From the NCBI GenBank assembly GCA_016462625.1, contig JAEMSV010000024.1:1-47883 (forward strand): a stretch of 47,883 nucleotides of DNA, written 5' to 3'. The translations under genes and the position numbers were made by a program. Every line of letters begins with the position of its first letter. The stretch's first letter is position 1. Under the pieces are notes generated by a model. The model was not told the origin of the DNA, made no database searches, and worked only from the letters and a program-made list of their open reading frames with translations. Source of the stretch: Solirubrobacteraceae bacterium (lineage in GTDB: Bacteria > Actinomycetota > Thermoleophilia > Solirubrobacterales > Solirubrobacteraceae). Below, piece by piece: positions 7,684-18,081 of the stretch.

Positions 7684-8439
7684 ATGCGTCGCGCGCTCAG
7701 TGTTCTTGGAGCTTTCGGGATCAGCCTGGCCGCTCCGGCGTCCGCCGGTGCCGCGTGCGCGGGTGGCCTCGTGGGCACCGCGCCGATTTGCTTTGACACC
7801 GTCGAGGACTGGCCGGCGCGGATCGCCGTCGACCCACCCACAGCAGGCGTCACCGCCGGTGACCCCGTCGGGCTGACATGGACCAGCGAGGGACCCACTG
7901 CGGTCGCCGTCGACGTCTCACCCCCCGGATATCCGAGTACGACTCTGGTGCGCCAGATCGGGTCGAGCGATGTCGCGACGTCCGGCGCGCTCACCTGGGA
8001 TCTCACGGACGCTGCCGGGGCCCCGGTGCCCGACGGCACCTACCTTCTCACCCTGCGCGCGCTCGCCTACCCCGACCGTCCGCGCCACGCCACCGCCGTG
8101 ACCGTCGATCGCACACCGCCGTCGCTCGGGGTCCTCAAACTCCCCGCGAGCCGCATGCGGGCGCTCCGGGTCCGTGTCCGTGAGCACGGCGCGGGCATCA
8201 AGGCCGTCGTGCTGTCGGTCGACGGCCGGCCGCGTGTCGCCCTGAGCGATCCCGGTCGGTTCCGGCCAGGACTCCCGGCGGGAGCCACGGTCCGTATGGA
8301 CATCAACACGATCGACCTCACCTGGCGGCCCCCGAAGCACGGCTGGAAGCCGGGCCGCCGCACCTTCACGCTCACCGGCCGCGACGCCGCGGGCCATGCC
8401 GCAGCGCCACTGACCGGGAGCTTTCAGATCAAGCGCTGA
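7684..8439 (+). CDS. Secreted protein of unknown function, beta-rich
   Basis: A 251-residue exported protein with a signal peptide over about residues 1-23 (MRRALSVLGAFG, cleavage near ASA-GAA). Two beta-sandwich-like segments follow. The first has TWDLTDAAGAPVPDGTYLLTL, resembling FlgD/FnIII-type Ig-like domains; the last ends in GRDAAGHAAAPLTGSFQIKR. No catalytic motif is seen. An ATG three codons upstream (7675) is possible but overlaps the putative -10 box. It is convergent with acnA. Confidence 0.7.
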   Translation: MRRALSVLGAFGISLAAPASAGAACAGGLVGTAPICFDTVEDWPARIAVDPPTAGVTAGDPVGLTWTSEGPTAVAVDVSPPGYPSTTLVRQIGSSDVATSGALTWDLTDAAGAPVPDGTYLLTLRALAYPDRPRHATAVTVDRTPPSLGVLKLPASRMRALRVRVREHGAGIKAVVLSVDGRPRVALSDPGRFRPGLPAGATVRMDINTIDLTWRPPKHGWKPGRRTFTLTGRDAAGHAAAPLTGSFQIKR

Positions 8440-8456
8440 CCGGCGAAGCGGGACGT

Positions 8457-8503
8457 GGGAGCGCAGCGAGCACTCCCGGCCGCATGCGAGCGCGCAGCGC
8501 GAG

Positions 8504-8511
<8 letters not shown>
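8457..8511. terminator. Two tandem hairpins between convergent genes
   Basis: GGGAG (8457-8461) pairs with CTCCC (8473-8477), and CCGCATG (8480-8486) pairs with CATGCGG (8505-8511), the second arm covering the acnA stop codon. Their position between convergent genes suits a bidirectional terminator. There is no U tract. Confidence 0.6.
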
Positions 8512-11305
<2,794 letters not shown>

Positions 11306-11357
11306 GTCGGATCCTTCGCAGAGTCTGTGTCAGGTGGAGGGTCCACCCTAGCCGTCC

Positions 11358-11375
11358 GGGGCTTTTCGAGGCCCC
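11358..11375. terminator. Short hairpin between the acnA promoter region and the cupin gene
   Basis: GGGGC (11358-11362) and GCCCC (11371-11375) flank an 8-base loop just past the cupin stop codon. It could end cupin transcription before acnA. The stem is short, so this is tentative. Confidence 0.35.
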
Positions 11376-11376
11376 T

Positions 11377-11910
11377 TCAGCGAGTGGGCAGCACGGGGTG
11401 AAATCCGCGCATCTCCGCGGCACGGCCCATGACCGCCGCGAGGCCCCGCTGCGCCGTGACCGGGACGCCGGTAACCCAGGTGTGGCCCTTGGCCTTGCGC
11501 ATGATCGCCATGACCTGCCCGACCGTCGGCTCGTCCTGGCGATCGCAGCGCCCCTCCTCGAGCCACGTGAAGTACGACGCGAAGAAGATCGGCACGAAGT
11601 CGGGGCGCGGGAACATCTCCTGCTCGACAACCGCCGGCTCGGAGATCGGATGCGGGTGGACGTGCGGGCTCGACGGCGGCACCTCGAGCACGTCGCCCGG
11701 GCGCAGCAGGCGCTCCTCGCCCTCGATCGATCCGACCGCCTCGCCCTCGACGACCGTGAACCGCTCGTTGCTGTCGAGGTGGTAGTGGGATTTCCCCGCA
11801 CCGGTGCCGGGCGGGAAGCGGCGCCGGATGGAGAACCGCTCCGGCGTGTTCTCGAGGACCTCGATCACGGTGCCGCGGGGACTGCGCACGACCTGCCCGG
11901 GTTCGAGCAT
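11377..11910 (-). CDS. Cupin-domain protein
   Basis: A 177-residue protein with a single cupin barrel. The metal-site pattern is visible as HYHLDSNERFTVVEGEAVGSIEG (HxHx4E-like) in motif 1 and PSSPHVHPHP in motif 2. Many such proteins bind a divalent metal and act as dioxygenases, isomerases or sensors; the reaction here is unknown. The true start is the ATG at 11910: the longer open frame upstream runs antisense through the neighbouring gene and has no similarity. A TTGCAC/CATACT promoter places the transcript start at this ATG. Confidence 0.75.
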   Translation of the reverse strand: MLEPGQVVRSPRGTVIEVLENTPERFSIRRRFPPGTGAGKSHYHLDSNERFTVVEGEAVGSIEGEERLLRPGDVLEVPPSSPHVHPHPISEPAVVEQEMFPRPDFVPIFFASYFTWLEEGRCDRQDEPTVGQVMAIMRKAKGHTWVTGVPVTAQRGLAAVMGRAAEMRGFHPVLPTR

Positions 11911-11916
11911 GGAGCC

Positions 11917-11946
11917 AGTATGGACCGGGCAGACCCACCGGTGCAA
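11917..11946 (-). promoter_or_regulatory. Promoter of the cupin gene, leaderless
   Basis: On the minus strand TTGCAC (11941-11946) and CATACT (11917-11922) are separated by 18 bases, and the -10 box ends 6 bases before the ATG at 11910. Transcription would begin at or next to the start codon. Confidence 0.6.
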
Positions 11947-11968
11947 CCGCCCCTGGTAGGAGTAGTGC

Positions 11969-13012
11969 ATGTCCCCACGCCTCACCCCCGGGGCCGCGCT
12001 GGCCGCGGCCGCTCTCCTGTGCGCCGCCCCGCCGGCCGCCCCCGCCCAGACCGCGCCGCGCGCGGCCGTCGCCTCCGGCCAGACGGTCCTGACGCTGAAC
12101 GCCAAGACGCTGAAGCGCCTGCGCGCGAGCCACGTCTCCGTGCGCGCGACGGCGCCGTCGACGCGCTCCGGGCGGCGGGTGACACTCGCGGTCGACCCGG
12201 CGGGGTCCGCCCTCGACCCCAAGACGTTCGCCGGGGCGCTGAACCACGCGGGCGGGCTGCTGCTGACCGCCCGGGGCCGGTCGCTCGCGCTCACCGGCCT
12301 CGTCGCCTCCGTCGGCAGGTCGTCATCACTGACCGCGGTGGCCGGCGCCGGCGCGCGCACGAAGATCCTGTCGCTCGCCACACGACGCGCGAAGGTGACG
12401 CGCAAGAACCTCGACGCGCGCCTGCGCGGCGTGTCCGCCCGGCTCACCAGCGCGGGCGCGAAGGTGCTCAATCAGAACCTCGGCGTGCGGGCGTTCCGGC
12501 GTGGCCAGACGCTCGGCACGCTGAGCAGCCAGGCGGCGTTCGCGGAGGCCATCTTCACCGGCGGGACGACCGGCCTCGCCTTCGACGCGGCCGCGGTCAG
12601 CAGCCTGCGCAGCCTGGGCGTGACGCTCACCGGCGTCGCGCCCGCGACGCTCACGGGGGCGACCGCGTCCTTCCCGATCACCGGCGGCCAAGCGAACATC
12701 ACCACACTCGCGGGCTCGATAACCCACAGCGGCGGGCTGAGCCTGACGGCGGGGCCGATCCGCACGCAGCTGACGAACTTCGACATCCGCGCGCCGCAGC
12801 TCCTGCTCCAGGTCAACGACGCGGCCGCCGCACCGGCGATCGACCTCGACACCTCGGCGGCGAAGACCACCGTCAGTGGGCGCAAGGTGACGGTGAGCGA
12901 CGTGTCGGCGAATCTCAGCGTCCCCGGCGCCGCGGAGCTGGCCCGCGCGTTCGGCGTGAAGATCGCGCCCGTGAAGCTCGGGACCCTGACCGTCAGGGGC
13001 CAGGCCCGCTGA
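11969..13012 (+). CDS. Secreted HtaA-like protein, paralog 1
   Basis: A 347-residue exported protein with a signal peptide (about 1-26, ending near PAQ-TAP). The mature part is two copies of a beta-rich module of about 150 residues; each copy has a line of the type LAGSITHSGGLSLTAG followed by a NFDI-like strand and a segment ending LGTL. The GSxxHSGGL pattern is reminiscent of HtaA haem-binding domains, but no haem ligand can be named, so the link is tentative. AGGAG lies 6 bases before the ATG. A paralog of exactly the same length is at 14340-15383, on the far side of a sigma/anti-sigma pair. Confidence 0.7.
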   Translation: MSPRLTPGAALAAAALLCAAPPAAPAQTAPRAAVASGQTVLTLNAKTLKRLRASHVSVRATAPSTRSGRRVTLAVDPAGSALDPKTFAGALNHAGGLLLTARGRSLALTGLVASVGRSSSLTAVAGAGARTKILSLATRRAKVTRKNLDARLRGVSARLTSAGAKVLNQNLGVRAFRRGQTLGTLSSQAAFAEAIFTGGTTGLAFDAAAVSSLRSLGVTLTGVAPATLTGATASFPITGGQANITTLAGSITHSGGLSLTAGPIRTQLTNFDIRAPQLLLQVNDAAAAPAIDLDTSAAKTTVSGRKVTVSDVSANLSVPGAAELARAFGVKIAPVKLGTLTVRGQAR

Positions 13013-13015
13013 CGG

Positions 13016-13597
13016 TCAGGCCGACCGCAGGACGGAGTCCCCGGAGTGGCCGGGGTCTCCGTCGTCGCGCTCGATGCTGATGTCGAGCGCCTTGTACTTC
13101 GCGGGGTCCACGCCGAGCGGGAACTCGACCGTCGCGGCGCCGTCCTTCCCGACCCGGAACGTCCCGATCGGTGCGAGATCGTCCGGCGAGTTCAGGGCCC
13201 AGAGCTCGTAGTACTCGCCGGGCTTGGAGGGTGCGAGGTCGGTCGTGGACAGGAGCATCGTGTCCTCGAGGTTGCCGCCCATCTCCGCGATCGCCGAGGC
13301 AGCCCCGGCGCCCGGGAGCGCCGCCAGCTCCACCTTCTGGGCGCCCTCGATCGGCACGAACTCGATCCGTCCCGCGTCGTCGTCGTCGAGCAGGACGCCA
13401 CCCGCGACGCCCAGGCCCACGAAGACCGCCGCGGCGAGCGCCGCAAAGGCGGGGCGCAGCGTCAACCGCCGCCTCGTGGGCGCGGGCGCAGCCTGATCGC
13501 CGAGATCGATCCGCAGCGGGGGCGCCGCCGGCGGATCCCACGCCTCGTCGGGCAGCCGCTCGAGGCGGCGGACGACGTCGTCGCGCTCGTCGCTCAT
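13016..13597 (-). CDS. RskA-type anti-sigma factor, short form
   Basis: A 193-residue single-pass membrane protein that would hold the adjacent sigma factor inactive at the membrane. The cytoplasmic part is only about 48 residues, with no zinc anti-sigma His/Cys motif. One membrane helix spans about 49-70, and the extracytoplasmic domain (about 75-193) has the RskA signature GEYYELWALNSPDDLAPIGTF. The protein contains no cysteine. The start overlaps the sigma-factor stop by 4 bases. It ends 3 bases past the stop of the convergent HtaA-like gene. Release of the sigma factor probably needs stepwise proteolysis, as in other RskA systems. Confidence 0.82.
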   Translation of the reverse strand: MSDERDDVVRRLERLPDEAWDPPAAPPLRIDLGDQAAPAPTRRRLTLRPAFAALAAAVFVGLGVAGGVLLDDDDAGRIEFVPIEGAQKVELAALPGAGAASAIAEMGGNLEDTMLLSTTDLAPSKPGEYYELWALNSPDDLAPIGTFRVGKDGAATVEFPLGVDPAKYKALDISIERDDGDPGHSGDSVLRSA

Positions 13598-14151
13598 CGC
13601 GCCTCCTCCCCGAGCTCGTCGCGCAGCCGGTTCAGCCCGCGGGCCATCCGCGTCTTCACGGTGCCCATCTTGATGCCGGTGCGCTCGGCGATCTCGCTCT
13701 GGCTGAGGTTCAGCTGGAAGCGCATCCGCAGCACGTCGGCCTCCTCGGGCGGCAGCTCGGCGAGCATGGCGGCGAGGCGCCACTCCTCGTGCAGGTCGTC
13801 GATCGGCGTCTCGGCGTCCTCGAACGTCGCCAGGGACCCGGCGGGGTCGCGTGGCTCGGGCACCCGCTTGCGCAGGTGGTCGATGGCGCGGCTGCGGGCG
13901 ATGGTCATGATCCAGGTCGATGGGCTCGCGAGCGCCGGATCGTACGCGGGGCCGCGCTGCCACACCTCGAGGAACACCTGCTGCTGGACGTCCTCGGCCG
14001 CGGCGGGGTCACCGAGCACCCGCACGAGGTAGCCGTACGTGATGCGCCCGTAGCGCGCGTAGATCTCGTCCATCACGGCGGGATCCCGCTTGCGCAGGCG
14101 GGCGGCGAGCTTGCGCTCGGTGCGCTCCGGACGATGCCGACGACCCGTCAT
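13594..14151 (-). CDS. ECF sigma factor of the SigK type
   Basis: A 185-residue sigma-70 family protein. Region 2 spans about 28-95 (core-binding AAEDVQQQVFLEVWQR and the promoter-melting WIMTIARSRAIDHLRKR). Region 4 spans about 127-180 with the helix-turn-helix LSQSEIAERTGIKMGTVKTRMARGL, and together they resemble SigK. There are no cysteines, so the disulfide sensing described for mycobacterial SigK cannot apply. The ATG at 14151 gives the usual N-terminus; an in-frame GTG at 14202 is an alternative. It is translationally coupled to the anti-sigma gene. The flanking secreted paralogs are the first candidates for its regulon. Confidence 0.88.
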   Translation of the reverse strand: MTGRRHRPERTERKLAARLRKRDPAVMDEIYARYGRITYGYLVRVLGDPAAAEDVQQQVFLEVWQRGPAYDPALASPSTWIMTIARSRAIDHLRKRVPEPRDPAGSLATFEDAETPIDDLHEEWRLAAMLAELPPEEADVLRMRFQLNLSQSEIAERTGIKMGTVKTRMARGLNRLRDELGEEAR

Positions 14152-14201
14152 TGCGCGCAGCTTGACGGGTTCCGGCTGCAGGGGCAGAGCGACGGCTTCC
14201 A

Positions 14202-14218
14202 CGTCCGGTGTACGGACG
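14202..14218. promoter_or_regulatory. 17-bp dyad upstream of the sigma gene
   Basis: CGTCCG and CGGACG flank a 5-base centre between the sigma-factor gene and the divergent HtaA-like gene. It may be an operator or part of an autoregulated promoter. No ECF -35/-10 pair with standard spacing could be fixed around it. Confidence 0.3.
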
Positions 14219-14339
14219 GCGACGTCACAGCGGTTCGGGAGCGCGGACGCGCCACGACGAAGGCAGCGCGAACCGGCCGCGCGCCACCGCTCGGACAGGC
14301 AGGCGTCTCATCCCGAACCCCGACACGAGGAGTCTCCCC

Positions 14340-15383
14340 GTGACCCCATCGACAGTGCGCCGCGCCGCCCTCGGCGCAGCAATCATCCTGTGCACCGCCG
14401 CCCCGGGCGCCCACGCCCAGTCCGACACGTCGGCGGCCGTCGCGAGCGGGCAGACCATGCTCAAGCTCGACGCCGGGACGGCCAAGGTCCTGGCGGCGAA
14501 CGACATCGCCGTGCGGCTCGTCTCGCCGGCCAAGAGCGCGAAGAGCGGCCTGACGTTCCCGGTCGCCGCGAAGGGCTCGTCGCTGGATCCCAAGACGTAC
14601 GCCGGCACCCTCAATCACACCGGCGGCCTGCGCTTCCAGGCCGGGGGCAAGACCCTCTCGCTCACGAGGTTCCGCGTGAAGGTCGGCTCGTCGTCGTCTT
14701 TGAGCGCGGTGGTCAACGGCGGCTCGCGGGCGACGATCATCTCGTTGAGCACGACGAAGGCGAAGATCACCCGCAGCGGGATCAACACCGGGGCGCGCGG
14801 CATCGTGGCCCGGCTGAGCTCGACCGGCGCCAAGGCGCTGAACGCCTACTTCGGCGTGTCGCTCTTCACGCGCGGCCTCACGCTCGGCACCGTGCGCAGC
14901 GAGGCGCGCTTCGGCGAGATCGTGTTCGCCGGTGGGGAGACGAAGCTCGCCCTGGACGCCTCGACGCTGACCGCGCTGGGCGGCCTCGGCGTGTCCCCGG
15001 GCATCATCGCGCCGGCAACGCTCGCCGCGACGACCGCCTCGTTCCCGATCACCGGCGGGAAGGTCAACGCGAAGACCCTCGCGGGCTCCATCCGTCACAG
15101 CGGCGGCATCAGCCTGACCGCCGGCGCCACGCGCGTCGCGCTCACCGACTTCGACATCCAGCTGCCGAAGCTCCTGGTCAAGGTCAACGGCGGTGAGCCC
15201 GCCCCCGCGATCGACCTCGACGCCGCGAGCGCGAAGGTCACCGTCAGCGGCCGCAACGTGACGGTCGACGGCGTCGTTGCGAAGCTGAACGCCGCCGGCG
15301 CCGGCGCACTGAGCAGCGCGTTCGGGACGACCGTGCCGACCGTGCCGCTCGGCGTCGCGACGGTGCAGGGCATCGCCCGGTAG
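14340..15383 (+). CDS. Secreted HtaA-like protein, paralog 2
   Basis: A 347-residue exported protein, the same length as the paralog at 11969-13012 and alignable with it over its whole length. It begins with GTG, preceded by AGGAG at 7 bases. The signal peptide ends near HAQ-SDT. Two beta-rich repeats follow, each with a line such as LAGSIRHSGGISLTAG and a following DFDI strand. It lacks cysteines in the mature part, so the neighbouring disulfide-forming enzymes do not act on it. The function is unknown; surface binding of a ligand such as haem is only a suggestion. Confidence 0.7.
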   Translation: MTPSTVRRAALGAAIILCTAAPGAHAQSDTSAAVASGQTMLKLDAGTAKVLAANDIAVRLVSPAKSAKSGLTFPVAAKGSSLDPKTYAGTLNHTGGLRFQAGGKTLSLTRFRVKVGSSSSLSAVVNGGSRATIISLSTTKAKITRSGINTGARGIVARLSSTGAKALNAYFGVSLFTRGLTLGTVRSEARFGEIVFAGGETKLALDASTLTALGGLGVSPGIIAPATLAATTASFPITGGKVNAKTLAGSIRHSGGISLTAGATRVALTDFDIQLPKLLVKVNGGEPAPAIDLDAASAKVTVSGRNVTVDGVVAKLNAAGAGALSSAFGTTVPTVPLGVATVQGIAR

Positions 15384-15794
15384 CTATGGCGCTTTGAGCA
15401 GGCGCCAGGTGCACGTGATGGCCAGCGCGACCATGAGGGCCGCGCTGGTCAGGCACCACTGACACGTTGCCTCGATCGAGAACACCGACTCGTACGTGAG
15501 GTACGCGCTGAACCCGACGCCGATGAGCGCCGTCAGCGCACCCAGCATCCGCGCCCACTCGGCGTCGACCAGGGACGTCACGAACAGCGTGATGTACGCG
15601 CCGAGACCGAGCAGCGCGACCGGGACGCCCAGCAGCTTCGACTGGTCCGACGCCTGGACCTTCTCGCAACCGCCGCCCCCGCTCGCGCAGATCGGCTTGA
15701 TGTCCGCGTAGTGGACGTAGACCAGGTAGCCGGCGACGCCGATCCCGAGGACGCTGAGGACGGTGATGACCGTCCTCAGCCGGCGCTCGGTCAC
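15384..15794 (-). CDS. Vitamin K epoxide reductase (VKOR) family protein
   Basis: A 136-residue membrane protein with four predicted helices (about 7-29, 53-75, 80-105 and 113-133). It re-oxidises a DsbA-like thiol oxidase and passes electrons to a quinone. The active-site CxxC is C111/C114 (CQWC) near the last helix, and the shuttle pair is C36/C43 in CASGGGGC. It starts with GTG, which overlaps the stop of the DsbA-like gene. The VKOR-DsbA pairing is the usual actinobacterial route for disulfide formation outside the membrane. Confidence 0.88.
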   Translation of the reverse strand: MTERRLRTVITVLSVLGIGVAGYLVYVHYADIKPICASGGGGCEKVQASDQSKLLGVPVALLGLGAYITLFVTSLVDAEWARMLGALTALIGVGFSAYLTYESVFSIEATCQWCLTSAALMVALAITCTWRLLKAP

Positions 15795-16576
15795 TTGCCC
15801 TCCGCGGCGGCGAGCTGCTCGTCGATCGTCTTCTTCATCGCGTCGGCGTCGAGCGGATTCGCGTCGACCTTCTCGAGCGTGCCGCCGGTCGGCCCCATCG
15901 CAAAGCTCGGGGTGGAGTCCACGCCGACCTTCGACGCGGCCTGGTCGGCCTCGGTCATCAGCTTCGTCACGGGCTCGCCGTCAGCGGCGGCCGCCGCCTT
16001 GTCGTAGTCGACGCCCGCGTCGGCTGCGACGCCCTTCAGGAAGTCATCGGTGACGTAGCCGGTGTTCTCCTTGCCCTGCTGGGCGTAGAAGGCCTCGGTG
16101 AACTGCCACTGCAGGTTCTGCTCCCCGGAGGCGTTGCCGAAGCGGGCCGCCTTGACGGAATCGTCACCGAGGAAGCTCAGGGTGCGCAGGACGATCCGCG
16201 CCTTTCCCGTCTTGATGTATTCCTCGAGGATCTGCGGGAAGACCTCGCGGCTGTACTGGCCGCAGTACGGGCACTGGTAGTCGACGAACTCCTCGATGGT
16301 CAGCGGCGCCTTCGGGTCGCCGAGCGCGATGCCGTCCTGCGGGACGCCCGCGAGGAGCGCCGCTGCGGCCTTGCCCTCGGCCGAGCCGCCGGGGCCGGAG
16401 TCATCCGTGCCGGCCTGGCTGACGACGATCGCGACGACCACGACGATCGCGGCCAGCGCGAGCACACCGCCGACGATCGAGAGGCGCTTGCGTCGCTGAT
16501 CGGCCGCCTGCTGCTGGGCCTGTGCCGCCTCGCGCTCTGCCTTGCGCGCGGCCTTCTCCTCTGCACGAGAACTCAT
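15791..16576 (-). CDS. Membrane-anchored DsbA-like thiol oxidase
   Basis: A 261-residue protein. A charged, Ala/Gln-rich coiled-coil-like segment (about 3-31) on the cytoplasmic side precedes one membrane anchor (about 33-54). A thioredoxin fold outside carries C102-PY-C105 in FVDYQCPYCGQYSREVFPQ and the cis-proline motif DSTPSF near 219. It introduces disulfides into exported proteins and is regenerated by the VKOR partner encoded next in the operon (GTGA overlap). The CPYC redox motif is close to the strongly oxidising DsbA CPHC. Confidence 0.9.
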   Translation of the reverse strand: MSSRAEEKAARKAEREAAQAQQQAADQRRKRLSIVGGVLALAAIVVVVAIVVSQAGTDDSGPGGSAEGKAAAALLAGVPQDGIALGDPKAPLTIEEFVDYQCPYCGQYSREVFPQILEEYIKTGKARIVLRTLSFLGDDSVKAARFGNASGEQNLQWQFTEAFYAQQGKENTGYVTDDFLKGVAADAGVDYDKAAAAADGEPVTKLMTEADQAASKVGVDSTPSFAMGPTGGTLEKVDANPLDADAMKKTIDEQLAAAEGK

Positions 16577-16648
16577 AAGGCAAACCGTAGCGAGCCGGGT
16601 GGGCGTGCTGAGGCGGGTGAGACCGCAATCTTCTGCGGGAGTTCCGCG

Positions 16649-18040
16649 TCAGCCGAGCGTGACGGACTTCGTCGTCGCCTTCGTTCCCTGCTTGACCTTC
16701 ACGGTCAGCTTCGCGCCCTTCAGCCGCTTGCGCTTGGCCTTCCCGGCCTTCGTCAGCTTCAGCTTCACGGTGACCGTGCCGGCCTGCTTCGCGGTCGTCG
16801 AGCCCGTCGCGACCACCACCGGCTTGCCCTTGCGCCCGAGCGTCTTCGCGGGGACGGTCCCGGTGACGGTCACCTTGCCGGGGCCGGCGACCTTGACCTT
16901 GATCGGGAGGCCCGAAGAGGCGGCGAGCACGCTGACCTTCGCCTTCGCCGGCAACGTGACCACCGGCGCTCCGCCGACGCCCGGGAGGCCGCTTCCGGTC
17001 GGTCCTGGGCTGCTCGTCGTCCCGCCGGGCCCACCGGGCGTCGACGATCCGGGCGGTGCCGGCACCGCAGGCGCGAAGGTGCCGACGTCGGCACCGCCGA
17101 TCGAGCCGTGCTCGCCGGTGGGCGAGATCACCACGGGCGCACCGGGCAGGACGCACGGGTCGGCGTTGGTCACCGGCGTCGGCGCGACCTTCAGCCCCTG
17201 GCCGTCGTTCCACGCCAGCCTGGTCGCGTCCTGGGACAGCGACGGCTCCTCGCCCACCCCGCTGACGGGCATCCAGCAGTCCACCGCCCCGGGCAACGCC
17301 GGTATGGCGTCGACCCCTTGGATCGACAGGACGCCGATCTTCCCGGTGGTCTGCGTGCCGCCAGTCCACTGCTCGCCCTCCCAGGAGAACAACCGCCCAT
17401 CGGCGGAGACGTCGGACTCGCTCAGCTCGAGCCCTGTCCCGGAGAGATCCAGCCACGACGTGAAGTCGCTGCCGAAGGGAGCGCCAGGCGTCTTCTGCAC
17501 CGTGACCGTATTCCCGCTGCGCGCGACGACCCGGTTGCCGATCACCGATGGGTTCTGCTGACCCGAGATCGCGATCGGATCGAGGACGTTGCCGTCCGCG
17601 CTCCGCACGTACGTGCCCTGTCCGAAGCTGATCGGGCAGCACGACGAGCTGTTCGAGTAGCCGTAGACGAGGAACTTGCCGTCCGCGGTGATGTCGAAGC
17701 CGACGGGATAGACGTAGACGAACCACCCACTGGGGGCCTTCAGCGGCCCCTCCACGGTGGAGGTCCCGTTCGGCTCCCAGACCTTGTACCAGTTGAAGCT
17801 CGACACCCGGCCGGGTTTGTTGCGGACCGCGACGATCCGTCCGTTGTCCGACTGCGCGACGTCGAGCCACTTCTCGATGTCGCCGTCGCTGTTGGTGACA
17901 GGGTCCGCGAGCTTGACCTTCTGGGCCCCGTCGAGCGAGGAGATCCAGACCGACCCGTTGTCGATGTAGGCGACCGAGGCGCCGTGCGCGGCCGGCGCGG
18001 CGATCAACGCAACGAAGACACCGAGAAGTAGAGCGCGCAT
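16649..18040 (-). CDS. Secreted beta-propeller-like protein with Lys-rich C-terminal module
   Basis: A 463-residue exported protein with a signal peptide (about 1-20, ending AAHG-ASV). Residues of about 21-310 contain WD40/TolB-like strands (for example SVWISSLDGAQKVKLAD, GFDITADGKFLVYGYS and EPSLSQDATRLAWND), suggesting a propeller. A Pro/Gly linker (about 320-355) joins a C-terminal Lys-rich module with TVTVKLKLTKAGKAKRKRLK, like the end of the DUF4394 protein at 1295. Cysteine pairs in the propeller (SSSCCPIS, VDCWMP) may be substrates of the adjacent disulfide system. The function is unknown. Confidence 0.7.
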   Translation of the reverse strand: MRALLLGVFVALIAAPAAHGASVAYIDNGSVWISSLDGAQKVKLADPVTNSDGDIEKWLDVAQSDNGRIVAVRNKPGRVSSFNWYKVWEPNGTSTVEGPLKAPSGWFVYVYPVGFDITADGKFLVYGYSNSSSCCPISFGQGTYVRSADGNVLDPIAISGQQNPSVIGNRVVARSGNTVTVQKTPGAPFGSDFTSWLDLSGTGLELSESDVSADGRLFSWEGEQWTGGTQTTGKIGVLSIQGVDAIPALPGAVDCWMPVSGVGEEPSLSQDATRLAWNDGQGLKVAPTPVTNADPCVLPGAPVVISPTGEHGSIGGADVGTFAPAVPAPPGSSTPGGPGGTTSSPGPTGSGLPGVGGAPVVTLPAKAKVSVLAASSGLPIKVKVAGPGKVTVTGTVPAKTLGRKGKPVVVATGSTTAKQAGTVTVKLKLTKAGKAKRKRLKGAKLTVKVKQGTKATTKSVTLG

Positions 18041-18081
18041 CGACTCATGAAATCACGATCCGGCTCCCAACGCGCCAAACG

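Noticed and set aside
11911..12471. N-terminal extension of the cupin gene by 187 codons
   Set aside because: It runs antisense through the HtaA-like gene, has no similarity, and a good promoter sits at the ATG at 11910.
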